DNA from: Nitrososphaerota archaeon
GTDB lineage: Archaea; Thermoproteota; Nitrososphaeria; Nitrososphaerales; UBA183
DNA: 41,806 nucleotides
Assembly (NCBI GenBank): GCA_029784825.1
Contig: JAFMAU010000015.1
Location: 1 to 41,806, forward strand
Direction of reading: 5' to 3'
A model generated the notes under the pieces. The model was given only the letters and a program-made list of their open reading frames with translations. It was not told the DNA's origin and ran no database searches. The position numbers and the translations under genes are program-made. Below, one piece after another: positions 7,205-15,187 of this stretch (within the stretch, counting starts at the first letter, position 1; each line of letters starts with the position of its first letter).

Positions 7205-7786
7205 CTACTTCCCCCGGTCTTCTGCCTTCTTCGACTTCACTGCCTTCGTTATCTCGTCCTCGATCCACTCGATGGCTCCCAGGTAGGGCTGCCTGCAGGT
7301 AACCCCGATCTTCCCCATCGAGATGCCGTGGCCGAGGCTCACAGCTGTGATCCTCACCCTCACCTTGCTCCCCACGCGCAGCGTGCGCTTGCTCTGGGAG
7401 GCGGTGATTATCCCTGACTTCACGTCGCTCGTCAGGTAGTCGTCCATTATCTGGCTCAGGTGGAGCAGGGCGTCCGCGGGCCCGATCCTCACGAAAGCGC
7501 CGAAGTCGGTGACCTCGACTATCTCCCCTTCCACGATCTCCTGCTTCAGCGGATAGAATGCGAGCACTTCGAAGTTCACCCTGTGGTAGGTCGCTCCGTC
7601 CCCTGCGATGATCTTGCCGACCTTGTCGACGTCGACCTTGGTGACGAGGACGAGGTACCCGTGGTCAGGGTTTATGGTGCTCTCGTACTTCAGCTTCAGC
7701 AGCTCGAGGGCGACCTTCTCGAGCGGGGTGCCAAAGCGGTCTGGCGGGACACGTACAACGTCGGCGAGTTCGACTAGTTGAAACAT
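7205..7786 (-). CDS. rpoE1: RNA polymerase subunit Rpo7 / RpoE1 (Rpb7-like)
   Basis: This 193-residue protein is the stalk subunit that pairs with Rpo4. An N-terminal RNP-like domain (about 1-80) includes DHGYLVLVTKVD. An S1-type RNA-binding domain (about 82-165) includes EGEIVEVTDFGAFVRIGPADALLHLSQ. ATG start at 7786. It heads the rpoE1-spt4-dephospho-CoA kinase-eS24-eS31 operon, and a TATA element lies at 7823-7833. Confidence 0.95.
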   Translation of the reverse strand: MFQLVELADVVRVPPDRFGTPLEKVALELLKLKYESTINPDHGYLVLVTKVDVDKVGKIIAGDGATYHRVNFEVLAFYPLKQEIVEGEIVEVTDFGAFVRIGPADALLHLSQIMDDYLTSDVKSGIITASQSKRTLRVGSKVRVRITAVSLGHGISMGKIGVTCRQPYLGAIEWIEDEITKAVKSKKAEDRGK

Positions 7787-7822
7787 GAACTAATCAGGAA
7801 TGTGGGACCCCTTTGAGACAGC

Positions 7823-7833
7823 GATTTTAATCT
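7823..7833 (-). promoter_or_regulatory. TATA box for the rpoE1 operon
   Basis: On the minus strand agattaaaatc is the only strong AT-rich element in the gap upstream of rpoE1, about 40 nt before its ATG. It lies between rpoE1 and the end of nadE. Confidence 0.55.
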
Positions 7834-7864
7834 TTGGCCGCCATGAAACGAATTTCGACGCGCC

Positions 7865-8644
7865 CTACGATAGGGAGGGAGGCATCTTCCGCTTGTGCTC
7901 CGACCTCCTGTGCATCTCCATCACCCTCTCCACAGCGCCCTGAGGTATGCCTGCCCTGAGGGCCGCCTCACGGGGGGTGCTCTTCAGGTCGTAGAGGCTG
8001 TGCAGGGCTACGTCCAGCTTCTCGTAGTCAACGGGTATCTCGTCCGACGCCTTGTGGCCGGGCCAGAGCTGGGGGGACGCGGGCTTCTCGACGACGCGCC
8101 TAGGGAGGCCGAGGTGGGCTCCCAGTGCCCTGACCTGGGTCTTGTACAGGTGGGATATCGGAAGGAAGTCCACCCCCCCGTCCCCCCACTTCGTGAAATA
8201 CCCGAGCAGTGACTCGCTCCGGTCATCGGTCCCGGCGACGAGGTAACCGAGTGAGTTCGCATGATAGTAGAGGATGACCATCCTCACCCTGGCTTCGACG
8301 TTGGCCCGTGCGATCTTTGTCCCTTCGATGTCCGCCGCCCCGGTGATCCCGGCCGAGACGCCCGAAATCGGAATCTCTTCGGTCCTGATCCCCCAGGATT
8401 CTGCGATCGCTCGCGCGTCGTCGACGTCCTCCTTCGGGGTGTGGTCCGAGGGCATCAGGAGGCCAAGCACCCTGCCCTTCCCCAGCGCCCTGACGCAGAG
8501 GGCCCCGGTCACCGAGCTGTCGATGCCCCCGCTGAGCCCGACGACCACCCCGCTGGCCGATGCGTCGTCGGCTGTCCTGCGGATGAAAGAAATGATCCTG
8601 TCGGTCTCCCTGGCTGCGTCCAGGGCCAGTCCCTTGCCCTTCAT
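7865..8644 (-). CDS. nadE: Ammonia-dependent NAD+ synthetase
   Basis: This 259-residue enzyme amidates nicotinate adenine dinucleotide to NAD+. It has the PP-loop SGGIDSS (38-44), the GTDDRSE segment and the C-terminal KPASPQLWPGHKASDEIP typical of the family. It lacks the glutaminase (nitrilase) domain, so it should use free ammonia. ATG start at 8644 with gaggagga directly before it and a TATA element at 8667-8675. It sits between rpoE1 and the PIN gene, which are close neighbours in many archaea, so it looks like an insertion into that cluster. Confidence 0.94.
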   Translation of the reverse strand: MKGKGLALDAARETDRIISFIRRTADDASASGVVVGLSGGIDSSVTGALCVRALGKGRVLGLLMPSDHTPKEDVDDARAIAESWGIRTEEIPISGVSAGITGAADIEGTKIARANVEARVRMVILYYHANSLGYLVAGTDDRSESLLGYFTKWGDGGVDFLPISHLYKTQVRALGAHLGLPRRVVEKPASPQLWPGHKASDEIPVDYEKLDVALHSLYDLKSTPREAALRAGIPQGAVERVMEMHRRSEHKRKMPPSLS

Positions 8645-8666
8645 TCCTCCTCTGGGCCCCTGCGAG

Positions 8667-8675
8667 CGTTTTAAC
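8667..8675 (-). promoter_or_regulatory. TATA box for nadE
   Basis: Minus-strand tgttaaaac lies about 26-30 nt before the nadE ATG, giving a short leader that contains the gaggagga ribosome-binding site. Confidence 0.55.
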
Positions 8676-8687
8676 AGCTTCCGTGGC

Positions 8688-9053
8688 CTACAGGAACGCG
8701 ACCCTTCCGCTCCTCAGGGATATCACGCTGACATGTGCGCCCCTGAGGGCGCGCGCAAGCTCTGCGTCCACCGTAGCCACCGACGCCTTCGCGGTGAGGG
8801 CAGCCGATACGATCTCGTCGTCGACCTTCGACCTGCCGCAGGGCATGCCGTGGAACTTCGACGCCAGGTCGAGGCTCACCCGTGCGGTCCTCGCCCTGTC
8901 CCCCTGCCCGGCCGCGAGCTTGCCCAGCTCGTCCCGGACGCAGTCGAGGATGATCGGCTCGAACCTCCCTGCGCTCTCTGCGATGTCCTCGAACCAGGTC
9001 GTAGGCCGCTCCACCACGGCCATCAGGAAGCTGCTGTCGAAGATTACCTTCAA
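8688..9053 (-). CDS. Fcf1/Utp24-like PIN-domain nuclease
   Basis: This 121-residue protein is a single PIN domain. Acidic active-site positions are visible in FDSSFLM near the N-terminus, in the central VRDEL, in KVDDEIVSAA and in VATVDAEL. The pattern fits the archaeal Fcf1/Utp24-like group, single-strand nucleases often encoded next to aIF2-gamma and thought to act in rRNA processing. TTG start at 9053. It shares the symmetrical TATA region at 9095-9104 with the divergent vapB gene. It could instead be an orphan VapC-type toxin, but no antitoxin gene precedes it on its strand. Confidence 0.75.
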   Translation of the reverse strand: MKVIFDSSFLMAVVERPTTWFEDIAESAGRFEPIILDCVRDELGKLAAGQGDRARTARVSLDLASKFHGMPCGRSKVDDEIVSAALTAKASVATVDAELARALRGAHVSVISLRSGRVAFL

Positions 9054-9094
9054 CGCGGACTCTGTCTCCCTGTCACTCCCAGCTTCCCATGCAG

Positions 9095-9104
9095 TAATTT
9101 AAAT
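9095..9104. promoter_or_regulatory. Bidirectional TATA element between the PIN gene and vapBC
   Basis: The symmetrical sequence taatttaaat reads as a TATA box on both strands. It lies about 24-30 nt before the vapB ATG (plus) and about 45 nt before the PIN gene TTG (minus), and no other AT-rich element is present in the gap. One TBP site probably serves both genes. Confidence 0.55.
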
Positions 9105-9129
9105 ACATGGCGAACACGATAATACATGG
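9102..9129. repeat. Direct repeat over the vapB promoter and start codon
   Basis: The 9-mer aatacatgg occurs at 9102-9110 and 9121-9129, a 19-bp step or just under two helical turns. The first copy abuts the TATA box and the second contains the vapB ATG. AbrB-type antitoxins repress their own promoters, so these are candidate half-sites. Confidence 0.45.
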
Positions 9130-9371
9130 AAATGACGGAGACGGCCACGGTGACGAGCAGGAGCATGGTCAACATCCCAGCGTCTATACGCAAGAAATAT
9201 GGCATTCGCGAAGGAGACAAAGTGGCGTTCGTCGAGACCGACCGAGGGGTGACCCTCGTGCGAATCCCGCCTCTGACGGAAATACTCGGAAGCGGGCGGG
9301 AAGAGAGGGAGAAGCTGATTCGAGGGATCCGGGAGCTCGAAGCGGAACATCGCCGGGAAGCCCTCGAATGA
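9126..9371 (+). CDS. vapB: AbrB/SpoVT-type antitoxin VapB
   Basis: This 81-residue protein carries a swapped-hairpin AbrB DNA-binding domain at residues about 5-48 (SRSMVNIPASIRKKYGIREGD). A charged C-terminal helix would wrap the toxin. ATG at 9126 follows the TATA box by one archaeal promoter length, so it is probably leaderless; an in-frame ATG lies two codons later. Its TGA stop overlaps the toxin's ATG by four bases, the usual antitoxin-first arrangement. Confidence 0.88.
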   Translation: MEMTETATVTSRSMVNIPASIRKKYGIREGDKVAFVETDRGVTLVRIPPLTEILGSGREEREKLIRGIRELEAEHRREALE

Positions 9372-9760
9372 GGAGCTATGTCTTCGATACTGGGGCCCTG
9401 ACCCTTCTTTACGCGGATGAGAGGCGCCTTAGACCTGAAGCCGAGAAAATACAGTCGGGGGTCGCCGAGGCTATTGTTTCATCTGTGACCCTCGCGGAGT
9501 TCTTCTACAAGACCTGCCAGATGCTGGGAAAGGACACCGCGTCGCTCAGGTTCCGGCAGATTGCCGAGCGCATGCATGTGTTCCTGGTCGGGAAGGAGCT
9601 CTCCGAATCTGCAGGGTTGGAGAAATGTCGGAACAACAAGCTCTCGCTCGCGGATGCGTTCGCCCTTGCCCTTGCAAGAGAGGTGGGTGGGTTGCTGCTG
9701 ACCACAGACAGCGTACTGGCTCAGGAGAAGGCCGTGAAGGTCAGGTACTTCGAAGTATAG
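9368..9760 (+). CDS. vapC: PIN-domain toxin VapC
   Basis: This 130-residue PIN ribonuclease has its acidic residues in VFDTGAL (Asp7), SSVTLAEFF (Glu), SLADAFALA (Asp) and LTTDSVLA (Asp). VapC toxins cleave RNA, often tRNA, and are neutralised by VapB. The start is ATG at 9368, coupled to vapB. The stop (9758-9760) directly abuts the stop of the convergent aIF2-gamma gene, and both lie within a small palindrome. The pair separates aIF2-gamma from the Fcf1-like PIN gene. Confidence 0.9.
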   Translation: MRSYVFDTGALTLLYADERRLRPEAEKIQSGVAEAIVSSVTLAEFFYKTCQMLGKDTASLRFRQIAERMHVFLVGKELSESAGLEKCRNNKLSLADAFALALAREVGGLLLTTDSVLAQEKAVKVRYFEV

Positions 9761-9767
9761 CTACTTC
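9752..9767. terminator. Palindrome shared by the convergent vapC and aIF2-gamma stops
   Basis: Arms GAAGTA and TACTTC flank TAGC, and both stop codons lie inside the dyad. The hairpin is short and has no flanking T tract, so it may simply result from both genes ending in similar codons. It is a candidate two-way transcription end only. Confidence 0.25.
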
Positions 9768-11026
9768 AGAACCCCGGATCCGATGAGGCGCCACCTTTCG
9801 GCGATCCTTCGGCTTATCGCCGCCCTCATGCCCATCTCGATCGCGACCGGCTTCTTCAGGTCCAGCTCGACCGTGTCCCCCCTGACCGAAGTCGCGACCG
9901 CCAGGGTGGAGGCAGTCCCGAGGTTGAGCCGCACGGTCTCGCTCAGCTTGACCTTGTCCACCTTGACGAGCTCCGCCGCCCCCACCGCAGTCTCCAGGAG
10001 TTTCACGTCCAGGGTGATGTGCTCCAACGTGTCCGGGAGCGTCCCCGGCTTGCCTATCACGCTCCCCACCATCTGGTCCCCTTTGACGTACGTCGGGTCA
10101 AGGTGGGTGCCTACCGCGACGAGCCCTCCCGGTCCCACCTTGTCGGTCGACCCTGCCCCTGTCTGGAGGCTCGACACCCTGGTGAGGACCGGCACGAACT
10201 TGCCGCTCCTTTCGTCTATCATTCCTGGCTTCAGCTCTACCTCCTCCCCGACCTTCAGCTCTCCCTTCGTGAGGCTCCCTCCGAGCACCCCCCCGTTCAA
10301 CGACTGTATCTCCGCCCCCGGCCTGTTCACATCGAAGCTCCTCACGACGTACATGAGCGGGCTCGCGTTCGCGTCCCTCTTCGGCGTCGGTATGACCTCC
10401 TCCAGGGCCTCGATCAGGGCGTCGATGTTGAGCCTCTGCTGGGCCGAAATCGGGACTATCGGCGCGTCCTCGGCCACGGTCCCCTTCACGAACTTCTCGA
10501 TCTGGGCGTAGTTCTTCTTGGCGTCCGCGTCGGTGACGAGGTCCACCTTGTTCTGGGCGATGACTATCTTCTTCATGCCGAGCATCTGGAGGGCCTGCAG
10601 GTGCTCCCTGGTCTGAGGCTTCGGGACCGACTCGTTGGAGGCGATTACAAGCAGAGCCCCGTCCATCAGGAACGCACCGGCGAGCATGTTGGTCATGAGG
10701 CTCTCGTGTCCCGGGCAGTCGACGAAGCTCACGGCGCGCAGGAAAGTCGTCTTCCTCCCGCAGACAGGGCACTTCGCGCTGGTCGAGTATGACCCGACGC
10801 CGTGGTCCTGGGTGCACCTGTAGAACGCCGCGTCGGCATAGCCGACTTTGATAGTGATCCCCCGCCTGAGCTCCTCGCTGTGGGCGCTCGCCCAGATGCC
10901 AGTTATCGCCTGGGTAAGGGTGGTCTTTCCGTGGTCGACGTGGCCTGAAGTGCCGATGTTGACCTCCGGTTGCCTGGGGAGCAACGGCATCGACGGGCTG
11001 GGCTCGACGAGCTTCTGTTCGGACAA
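9761..11026 (-). CDS. eif2g: Translation initiation factor aIF2, gamma subunit
   Basis: This 421-residue GTPase carries initiator Met-tRNA to the small subunit with the alpha and beta subunits. Visible are GHVDHGKT (28-35), RRGITI in switch I, DCPGHE (from 103) and NKVD. Two beta-barrel domains follow. The zinc knuckle in the G domain has C71, C86 and C89, but only a Cys-x3-His (C71, H75) where a Cys-x2-Cys is usual. TTG start at 11026 with ggtgaa just upstream, and a TATA element at 11050-11060. Confidence 0.95.
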   Translation of the reverse strand: MSEQKLVEPSPSMPLLPRQPEVNIGTSGHVDHGKTTLTQAITGIWASAHSEELRRGITIKVGYADAAFYRCTQDHGVGSYSTSAKCPVCGRKTTFLRAVSFVDCPGHESLMTNMLAGAFLMDGALLVIASNESVPKPQTREHLQALQMLGMKKIVIAQNKVDLVTDADAKKNYAQIEKFVKGTVAEDAPIVPISAQQRLNIDALIEALEEVIPTPKRDANASPLMYVVRSFDVNRPGAEIQSLNGGVLGGSLTKGELKVGEEVELKPGMIDERSGKFVPVLTRVSSLQTGAGSTDKVGPGGLVAVGTHLDPTYVKGDQMVGSVIGKPGTLPDTLEHITLDVKLLETAVGAAELVKVDKVKLSETVRLNLGTASTLAVATSVRGDTVELDLKKPVAIEMGMRAAISRRIAERWRLIGSGVLK

Positions 11027-11049
11027 ACGTGTTCACCGCTCGCTCTGGC

Positions 11050-11060
11050 CTTTTTAAACT
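11050..11060 (-). promoter_or_regulatory. TATA box for aIF2-gamma
   Basis: Minus-strand agtttaaaaag is a strong TATA element about 24-34 nt before the TTG start. The short leader holds a ggtgaa ribosome-binding site. Confidence 0.65.
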
Positions 11061-11198
11061 CGCGAGCTATCAATGAGGAGAATCCAACGACGAGTAGCCC
11101 GGGTTTCGGAGAACCTGGCGCAAAGACGTCCGGTGCGGAATGTCCGCGCCGCGCGGCACGAGTCGGGGAACCGCATATGAGACTGGCTGTCTGATACG

Positions 11199-11208
11199 AC
11201 TTAATATC
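11199..11208 (+). promoter_or_regulatory. TATA box for the surface-exposed protein at 11239
   Basis: acttaatatc lies 31-40 nt before a TTG at 11239. It is the basis for choosing that start over an in-frame codon 99 nt upstream, which would precede the promoter. I see nothing else in 11061-11198. Confidence 0.5.
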
Positions 11209-11238
11209 TCATTTCAGGCAGGTACAGAAAGGCATAGC

Positions 11239-11823
11239 TTGGTCAGGTCAAAGTCGAAGAGATTCGGTCGAGTCATATTCTTCGTCCCGGTTGTCGCTGT
11301 GCTCGCACTGATGGTCATCGGACTGATGAGCATCGCGTCGATTACGACCGGCACGCTGGTATTGGAGACGATGTCCTCGGGGCGGTACTCGCCGTCCATC
11401 CAACTGCATGCCACGGTCACCGTGGGCTCGACAGTCAGGACCAGTCCGTTCAATCTGACCCTCTCGCAGGGCTCCTATACGGTCGTCTATGGGGCCCTGG
11501 CATGGTATGTGACTCCCGTGCCAAGGTCGTTGTTTTTGCCCAACGGCAAGACGGAATACGCTGTCGGGACATACAGCCCCATACTCCGAGGCATCGCGAT
11601 CACCCCGAACGGGCTTAATTCTACAGACATTACTGCTGAACATGGCGTCACCCCCGTCGTGTGGGTCAACGAAAGGAGCGCGGTCACAGTCCTGGTTGTC
11701 TCCGGCGTCGGTCGGATACCTCTGAACCCGTACCAGAACTACACGATGGTGTTCCCCTCCCAAGGTAGCTTCTTCTTTGATATCTTCAACACGGGACTGA
11801 ACGGGACGATTCACAGCCTGTAG
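11239..11823 (+). CDS. Membrane-anchored extracytoplasmic protein of unknown function
   Basis: From the TTG at 11239 this is a 194-residue protein. A basic start (RSKSKRFGR) is followed by one hydrophobic segment (about 11-35) that acts as signal anchor. The rest is Ser/Thr/Val-rich, beta-like and carries N-glycosylation sequons such as NLT, NST, NYT and NGT. I recognise no family. Longer reading from 11140 is possible but would start before the TATA box. It precedes the S-layer-like genes on the same strand, so a cell-surface role is likely; no enzymatic motif is visible. Confidence 0.6.
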   Translation: MVRSKSKRFGRVIFFVPVVAVLALMVIGLMSIASITTGTLVLETMSSGRYSPSIQLHATVTVGSTVRTSPFNLTLSQGSYTVVYGALAWYVTPVPRSLFLPNGKTEYAVGTYSPILRGIAITPNGLNSTDITAEHGVTPVVWVNERSAVTVLVVSGVGRIPLNPYQNYTMVFPSQGSFFFDIFNTGLNGTIHSL

Positions 11824-11835
11824 GGGAACCAGTTT

Positions 11836-11854
11836 CCAGGCTCTGATAGCCTGG
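11836..11854 (+). terminator. Hairpin after the 11239 gene
   Basis: A perfect 7-bp stem CCAGGCT / AGCCTGG encloses CTGAT, 13 nt after the stop codon. There is no clear T tract behind it, so it may stabilise the transcript end rather than terminate transcription. Confidence 0.35.
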
Positions 11855-11892
11855 GAAGAGTCTAAGGAAGAATCTACGGTAAGAAATGTCTC

Positions 11893-11917
11893 AATCCGAA
11901 TCTTATATCATCGGATT
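11893..11917. promoter_or_regulatory. Inverted repeat framing a TATA-like element upstream of the S-layer-like gene
   Basis: Arms AATCCGA (11893-11899) and TCGGATT (11911-11917) frame an 11-nt centre that contains cttatatc. A repressor bound to the arms would occlude TBP. The distance to the downstream ATG (about 165 nt) implies a long leader if this is a real promoter, while a second TATA box at 12041 sits at the usual distance. Confidence 0.4.
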
Positions 11918-12040
11918 CACCCGAGAGAACCTTTTCTGGCGGTGGAGGAGTGGGATTCAGCGCCCAAACGACCTCTACGTGACCCTACGCGGCCCCTGCT
12001 GGTCAAACGTGGGAGAAAAGTAGATGATTCGTCCATTCCC

Positions 12041-12049
12041 CTTATATAT
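12041..12049 (+). promoter_or_regulatory. TATA box for the S-layer-like operon
   Basis: cttatatat lies 29-37 nt before the ATG at 12078. This element decides the start codon: in-frame reading from 12024 would place the promoter inside the gene. Confidence 0.6.
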
Positions 12050-12077
12050 GCCGGAGGGGCCGCTTGGCCTGAAAATA

Positions 12078-15000
12078 ATGAATACGCCTACGAATGCGTA
12101 TCAAACGAAATTTAGCTCAGGACTAATGCTGGCATTGCTGGCGGTATCAGGGCTCCTTGTCCTGGTCCCAATAGCAGCGCCGGCCTTTGCAGCTCAAAAC
12201 GCAACTTCACCTTCATTCAGCCCATCTCCAGGCGTCGTATTTGGCGGCGCAGCGACAGCTCTGACTGTTGCTGTAACGAATCCCGCTTCAAACGCTTACG
12301 CGATCACCCAGATCACCTTTGTGGCGCCTTCAGGTTGGACCTTCGCAGCAGGCACCTGCGGGGCACCCCTTGTTACAGTGGTGACTTCATCCTCGTCGGC
12401 AATAACATGCGGAGGAGGCTCCCTACTGCCGGGCTACTCGATAGCGGCCCTCTCTGTAGGGACGGTAACAGGTCCGACTCCAGCCTCAGCTAGCACGCCG
12501 CCGATCTCTGGCGTCTTCACCACTACGGTGATCGACGCCGGGTCCAGCCCTGCTAGTTACACGGCTGCTTCCTTCTCAGTGTTGTCGGCGTTGACAACCA
12601 CAGTCGCCTTCAGCCCAGCTGTGGGCGCGACCAACTTTGTCGCCGGCTCCGCCGCGCAGGCATTGACGGTCTCGCTCAGCTCTGGTGAGGTAGGTGTGCC
12701 GGTGTCGCTGTCTCTGACGGCGACCACGCCAGCTACCAACTACCCAGGAAGCCTATCGGCCTCTTCGGTAACCACCAGTTCGGCAGGAACTGCGAGCTTC
12801 ACGTTCTCACCAGCAAATGTTGAGAGCGATGTGGCCACAGTGACCGCGAAGGTTGCAACAGCCTCGGGCACTGCAGGTCCGTTCACGACGGTCCCCGCAG
12901 CTCCGAGCTCGGCGACATTCTCCTACTCAACCGCTCTCGCGAGCAACGGTAACTACTACTCGACTGTGTCCCAGGCAACCACGGCTACGCCTCCAACGGT
13001 GATAGCCGCGGGGACTGACGCCACATTCTCGACTGGTGGTGCGGGTAACCCAACAATCAGCTTCGCGCTGGCCGACAGCTTCGGCAACGCGATCGCACTG
13101 AACACTCCCGGACTGACAGCCTACACGATAACTCTCACTGCCCTTTCGGGCGGAGGGTTCTTCAACGCAGCCTATGCAGCGCAGACGGCCTATCCGGCCG
13201 TTCTGACATGCACGGGCCCAGCGGCTGCCAACTGGCAGACATCAGGTAACGCCATCACTTCTCCAGCGACCGTCGCATGCCCAACAGGGGCAATCACGAC
13301 AGTCGCACTGCCCTTCCTCTACTTCCAGTCTGGTGCCTACTCCACCATTGGTAAGCTCTCGGTGACCATCACCGGGACCTACAACAGTGGAGGGTTCAGC
13401 GGTTCAGGAACCAGCGCAAGCTTGGTGACTTCGACGTTCGCAGGAGCCTCTGCGACTCCAGCAGTCGCTGTCCCGACTGGCGCTACCTACACAATTGCCA
13501 CTGTTCCAGCTGGCTCAACGGTTGTGGTCTCTGAGACCCTCGGAACACTCCAAGCGGGTGTGCCGGTGACTCTCTATCTGGACCACGCTGCGAGCTACGA
13601 AACAGCGGTCGGAGCCAAGGACTACGGAGCCAACTCGTTGGTCCCGGCAGTCTTCTCCGGCGGAACACAGGCAATAACCGCGTACACCGGATCCAGCGGA
13701 GCCAGCCTCGGAGTGGCGTCGGCGACCTTCACCGTTGACACGGTGATGGGCTCTCACGCCCAGTTCCAGGCCAATGTTGCTGCGCCAACCATTACAGGAG
13801 GCGCGACAAACATGCTTGGCAACAGCACGAGCGGTGCATCGGCGACTGCGATAACTGTCGCAGGGGCGCCAGCCTCATTCGTGATAAGCCCCGTCTGCTT
13901 CAAGGCAACCCCGGACACCCCAGCGACATGCGGTGCCGACAACGACCTTGTCGGTACTAGCGTAGCCGCAGGAGCAACAGTGTTCGTCGACATCTCCGTG
14001 GCTGATGCATACGGCAATACAGCCGCGAATCCAGGCCCCAACCAGATCCAGGTGACACTCGCTGCAGCAGGAAGCACCCTCAGCTCCACCACGACATACA
14101 TCCTCATGAACAACCCTGACACCTACCCCACGAACGGTTGGGTCGCATGGACCTTCCCAACCACGGTTGGGACAGCAATCACGCTCACTGCGAGCGGAGT
14201 GCTGAGTGGTAAGTCATCGTCATCGACTGACAAAGTCACGACGGTGAGCGACCTTCCAACCATCAGCGTCACTTCACCTGCGCCGCTCAGCGGCGTCATT
14301 TACAGCGGTTCCACCAGCGTGGTGTTCAGCGGAGAGGCAAACGTCTCCACCGGATACTCAACCAACATCAAGATATCCTCAGTGGGCTTCAAGGTCGACT
14401 CGAACCCATGGCAGTCAGGAGTGATCTCGTCCGCTAACCAGGTTGTGTTCAGTCTCGCGGCAACGATGACTGCGGGTCTGCACACGATCCAGTTCAACGC
14501 GACTGACACTCTCAGCAACACCGTGGTCAGCCAGTCGTTCAAAGTCCTTGTAGACACTGCAGCACCAACCATTACCGCTACAACGACAAGCGGATCCTCG
14601 ATCAGCGCCGGTTCACCGGTAGTGTTCAGCATTGTGGACCCTGAAGGAGACCTCAACGCCTCAAGCGTGGTGGCCACCTCCAACAGCACTGCCACGCTGA
14701 CCGCTACTGTCACTGGCACCAACAACCCAGGTTCGTCTGTGACCTACACGATCAACGTGAACGGTCTCCCGACGAGCACTGGTCACTGGAGCGTCACCTT
14801 GAACGCCAACGACTACGCGGGTAACGCGGCAACAGCCGTCACCATCACGGTGAAGGTCACGGTTGCGTTCGCCCAGTCGGTGGTCCTTCAGGGAACTGCG
14901 AGCCAGACCACGATCGGTGGATTCCCAGGAATCTCAGCCACATTCAGCAACGAATGGAGCTCGTCCCAGAACTTGATCGTCTTCGCCGTATGGAAGAACT

Positions 15001-15182
15001 CCGCGGGTCAAACCGTGGCGGTCTCGACCAGCGGCCTGACGCTCGCAGCTGGAGCAACTGGAACAGCGTTCGCGCCTCTGGCGGGTTCGCTGCCATCTGG
15101 TAGCTACACTGTGAACATCTTCGTCTGGACCACGAGCAACCAGTCGGTATCATCAACAACCTCAATTTCCGGCACCTTCTAG
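12078..15182 (+). CDS. Secreted S-layer-like protein (SlaA-like)
   Basis: From the ATG at 12078 this is a 1034-residue protein. A signal peptide (about 1-38) ends in an APAFA-type cleavage site. The mature chain is extremely rich in Ser, Thr, Ala, Val and Gly, almost without Lys or Arg, and appears to be a string of beta-sandwich domains; Ig-like blocks are visible near the C-terminus (SITFxVxPxG-type strands and a VDTAAPTITATTTSG linker). Many Asn sequons suggest N-glycosylation. There is no C-terminal membrane helix, so it must be held by something else. The next gene, 5 nt downstream, encodes a coiled-coil membrane anchor. Residues about 930-1034 are repeated in the secreted protein at 16117. 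S-layer identity is inferred from composition, size and partner; I see no family motif. Confidence 0.7.
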   Translation: MNTPTNAYQTKFSSGLMLALLAVSGLLVLVPIAAPAFAAQNATSPSFSPSPGVVFGGAATALTVAVTNPASNAYAITQITFVAPSGWTFAAGTCGAPLVTVVTSSSSAITCGGGSLLPGYSIAALSVGTVTGPTPASASTPPISGVFTTTVIDAGSSPASYTAASFSVLSALTTTVAFSPAVGATNFVAGSAAQALTVSLSSGEVGVPVSLSLTATTPATNYPGSLSASSVTTSSAGTASFTFSPANVESDVATVTAKVATASGTAGPFTTVPAAPSSATFSYSTALASNGNYYSTVSQATTATPPTVIAAGTDATFSTGGAGNPTISFALADSFGNAIALNTPGLTAYTITLTALSGGGFFNAAYAAQTAYPAVLTCTGPAAANWQTSGNAITSPATVACPTGAITTVALPFLYFQSGAYSTIGKLSVTITGTYNSGGFSGSGTSASLVTSTFAGASATPAVAVPTGATYTIATVPAGSTVVVSETLGTLQAGVPVTLYLDHAASYETAVGAKDYGANSLVPAVFSGGTQAITAYTGSSGASLGVASATFTVDTVMGSHAQFQANVAAPTITGGATNMLGNSTSGASATAITVAGAPASFVISPVCFKATPDTPATCGADNDLVGTSVAAGATVFVDISVADAYGNTAANPGPNQIQVTLAAAGSTLSSTTTYILMNNPDTYPTNGWVAWTFPTTVGTAITLTASGVLSGKSSSSTDKVTTVSDLPTISVTSPAPLSGVIYSGSTSVVFSGEANVSTGYSTNIKISSVGFKVDSNPWQSGVISSANQVVFSLAATMTAGLHTIQFNATDTLSNTVVSQSFKVLVDTAAPTITATTTSGSSISAGSPVVFSIVDPEGDLNASSVVATSNSTATLTATVTGTNNPGSSVTYTINVNGLPTSTGHWSVTLNANDYAGNAATAVTITVKVTVAFAQSVVLQGTASQTTIGGFPGISATFSNEWSSSQNLIVFAVWKNSAGQTVAVSTSGLTLAAGATGTAFAPLAGSLPSGSYTVNIFVWTTSNQSVSSTTSISGTF

Positions 15183-15187
15183 GGGCA

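Noticed and set aside
9761..11026. Elongation factor Tu/EF-1-alpha assignment for the GTPase
   Set aside because: The zinc knuckle, DCPGH and the C-terminal sequence identify aIF2-gamma instead.
12024..12077. Upstream start of the S-layer-like protein
   Set aside because: It lies before or across the TATA box and puts extra residues before an otherwise normal signal peptide.
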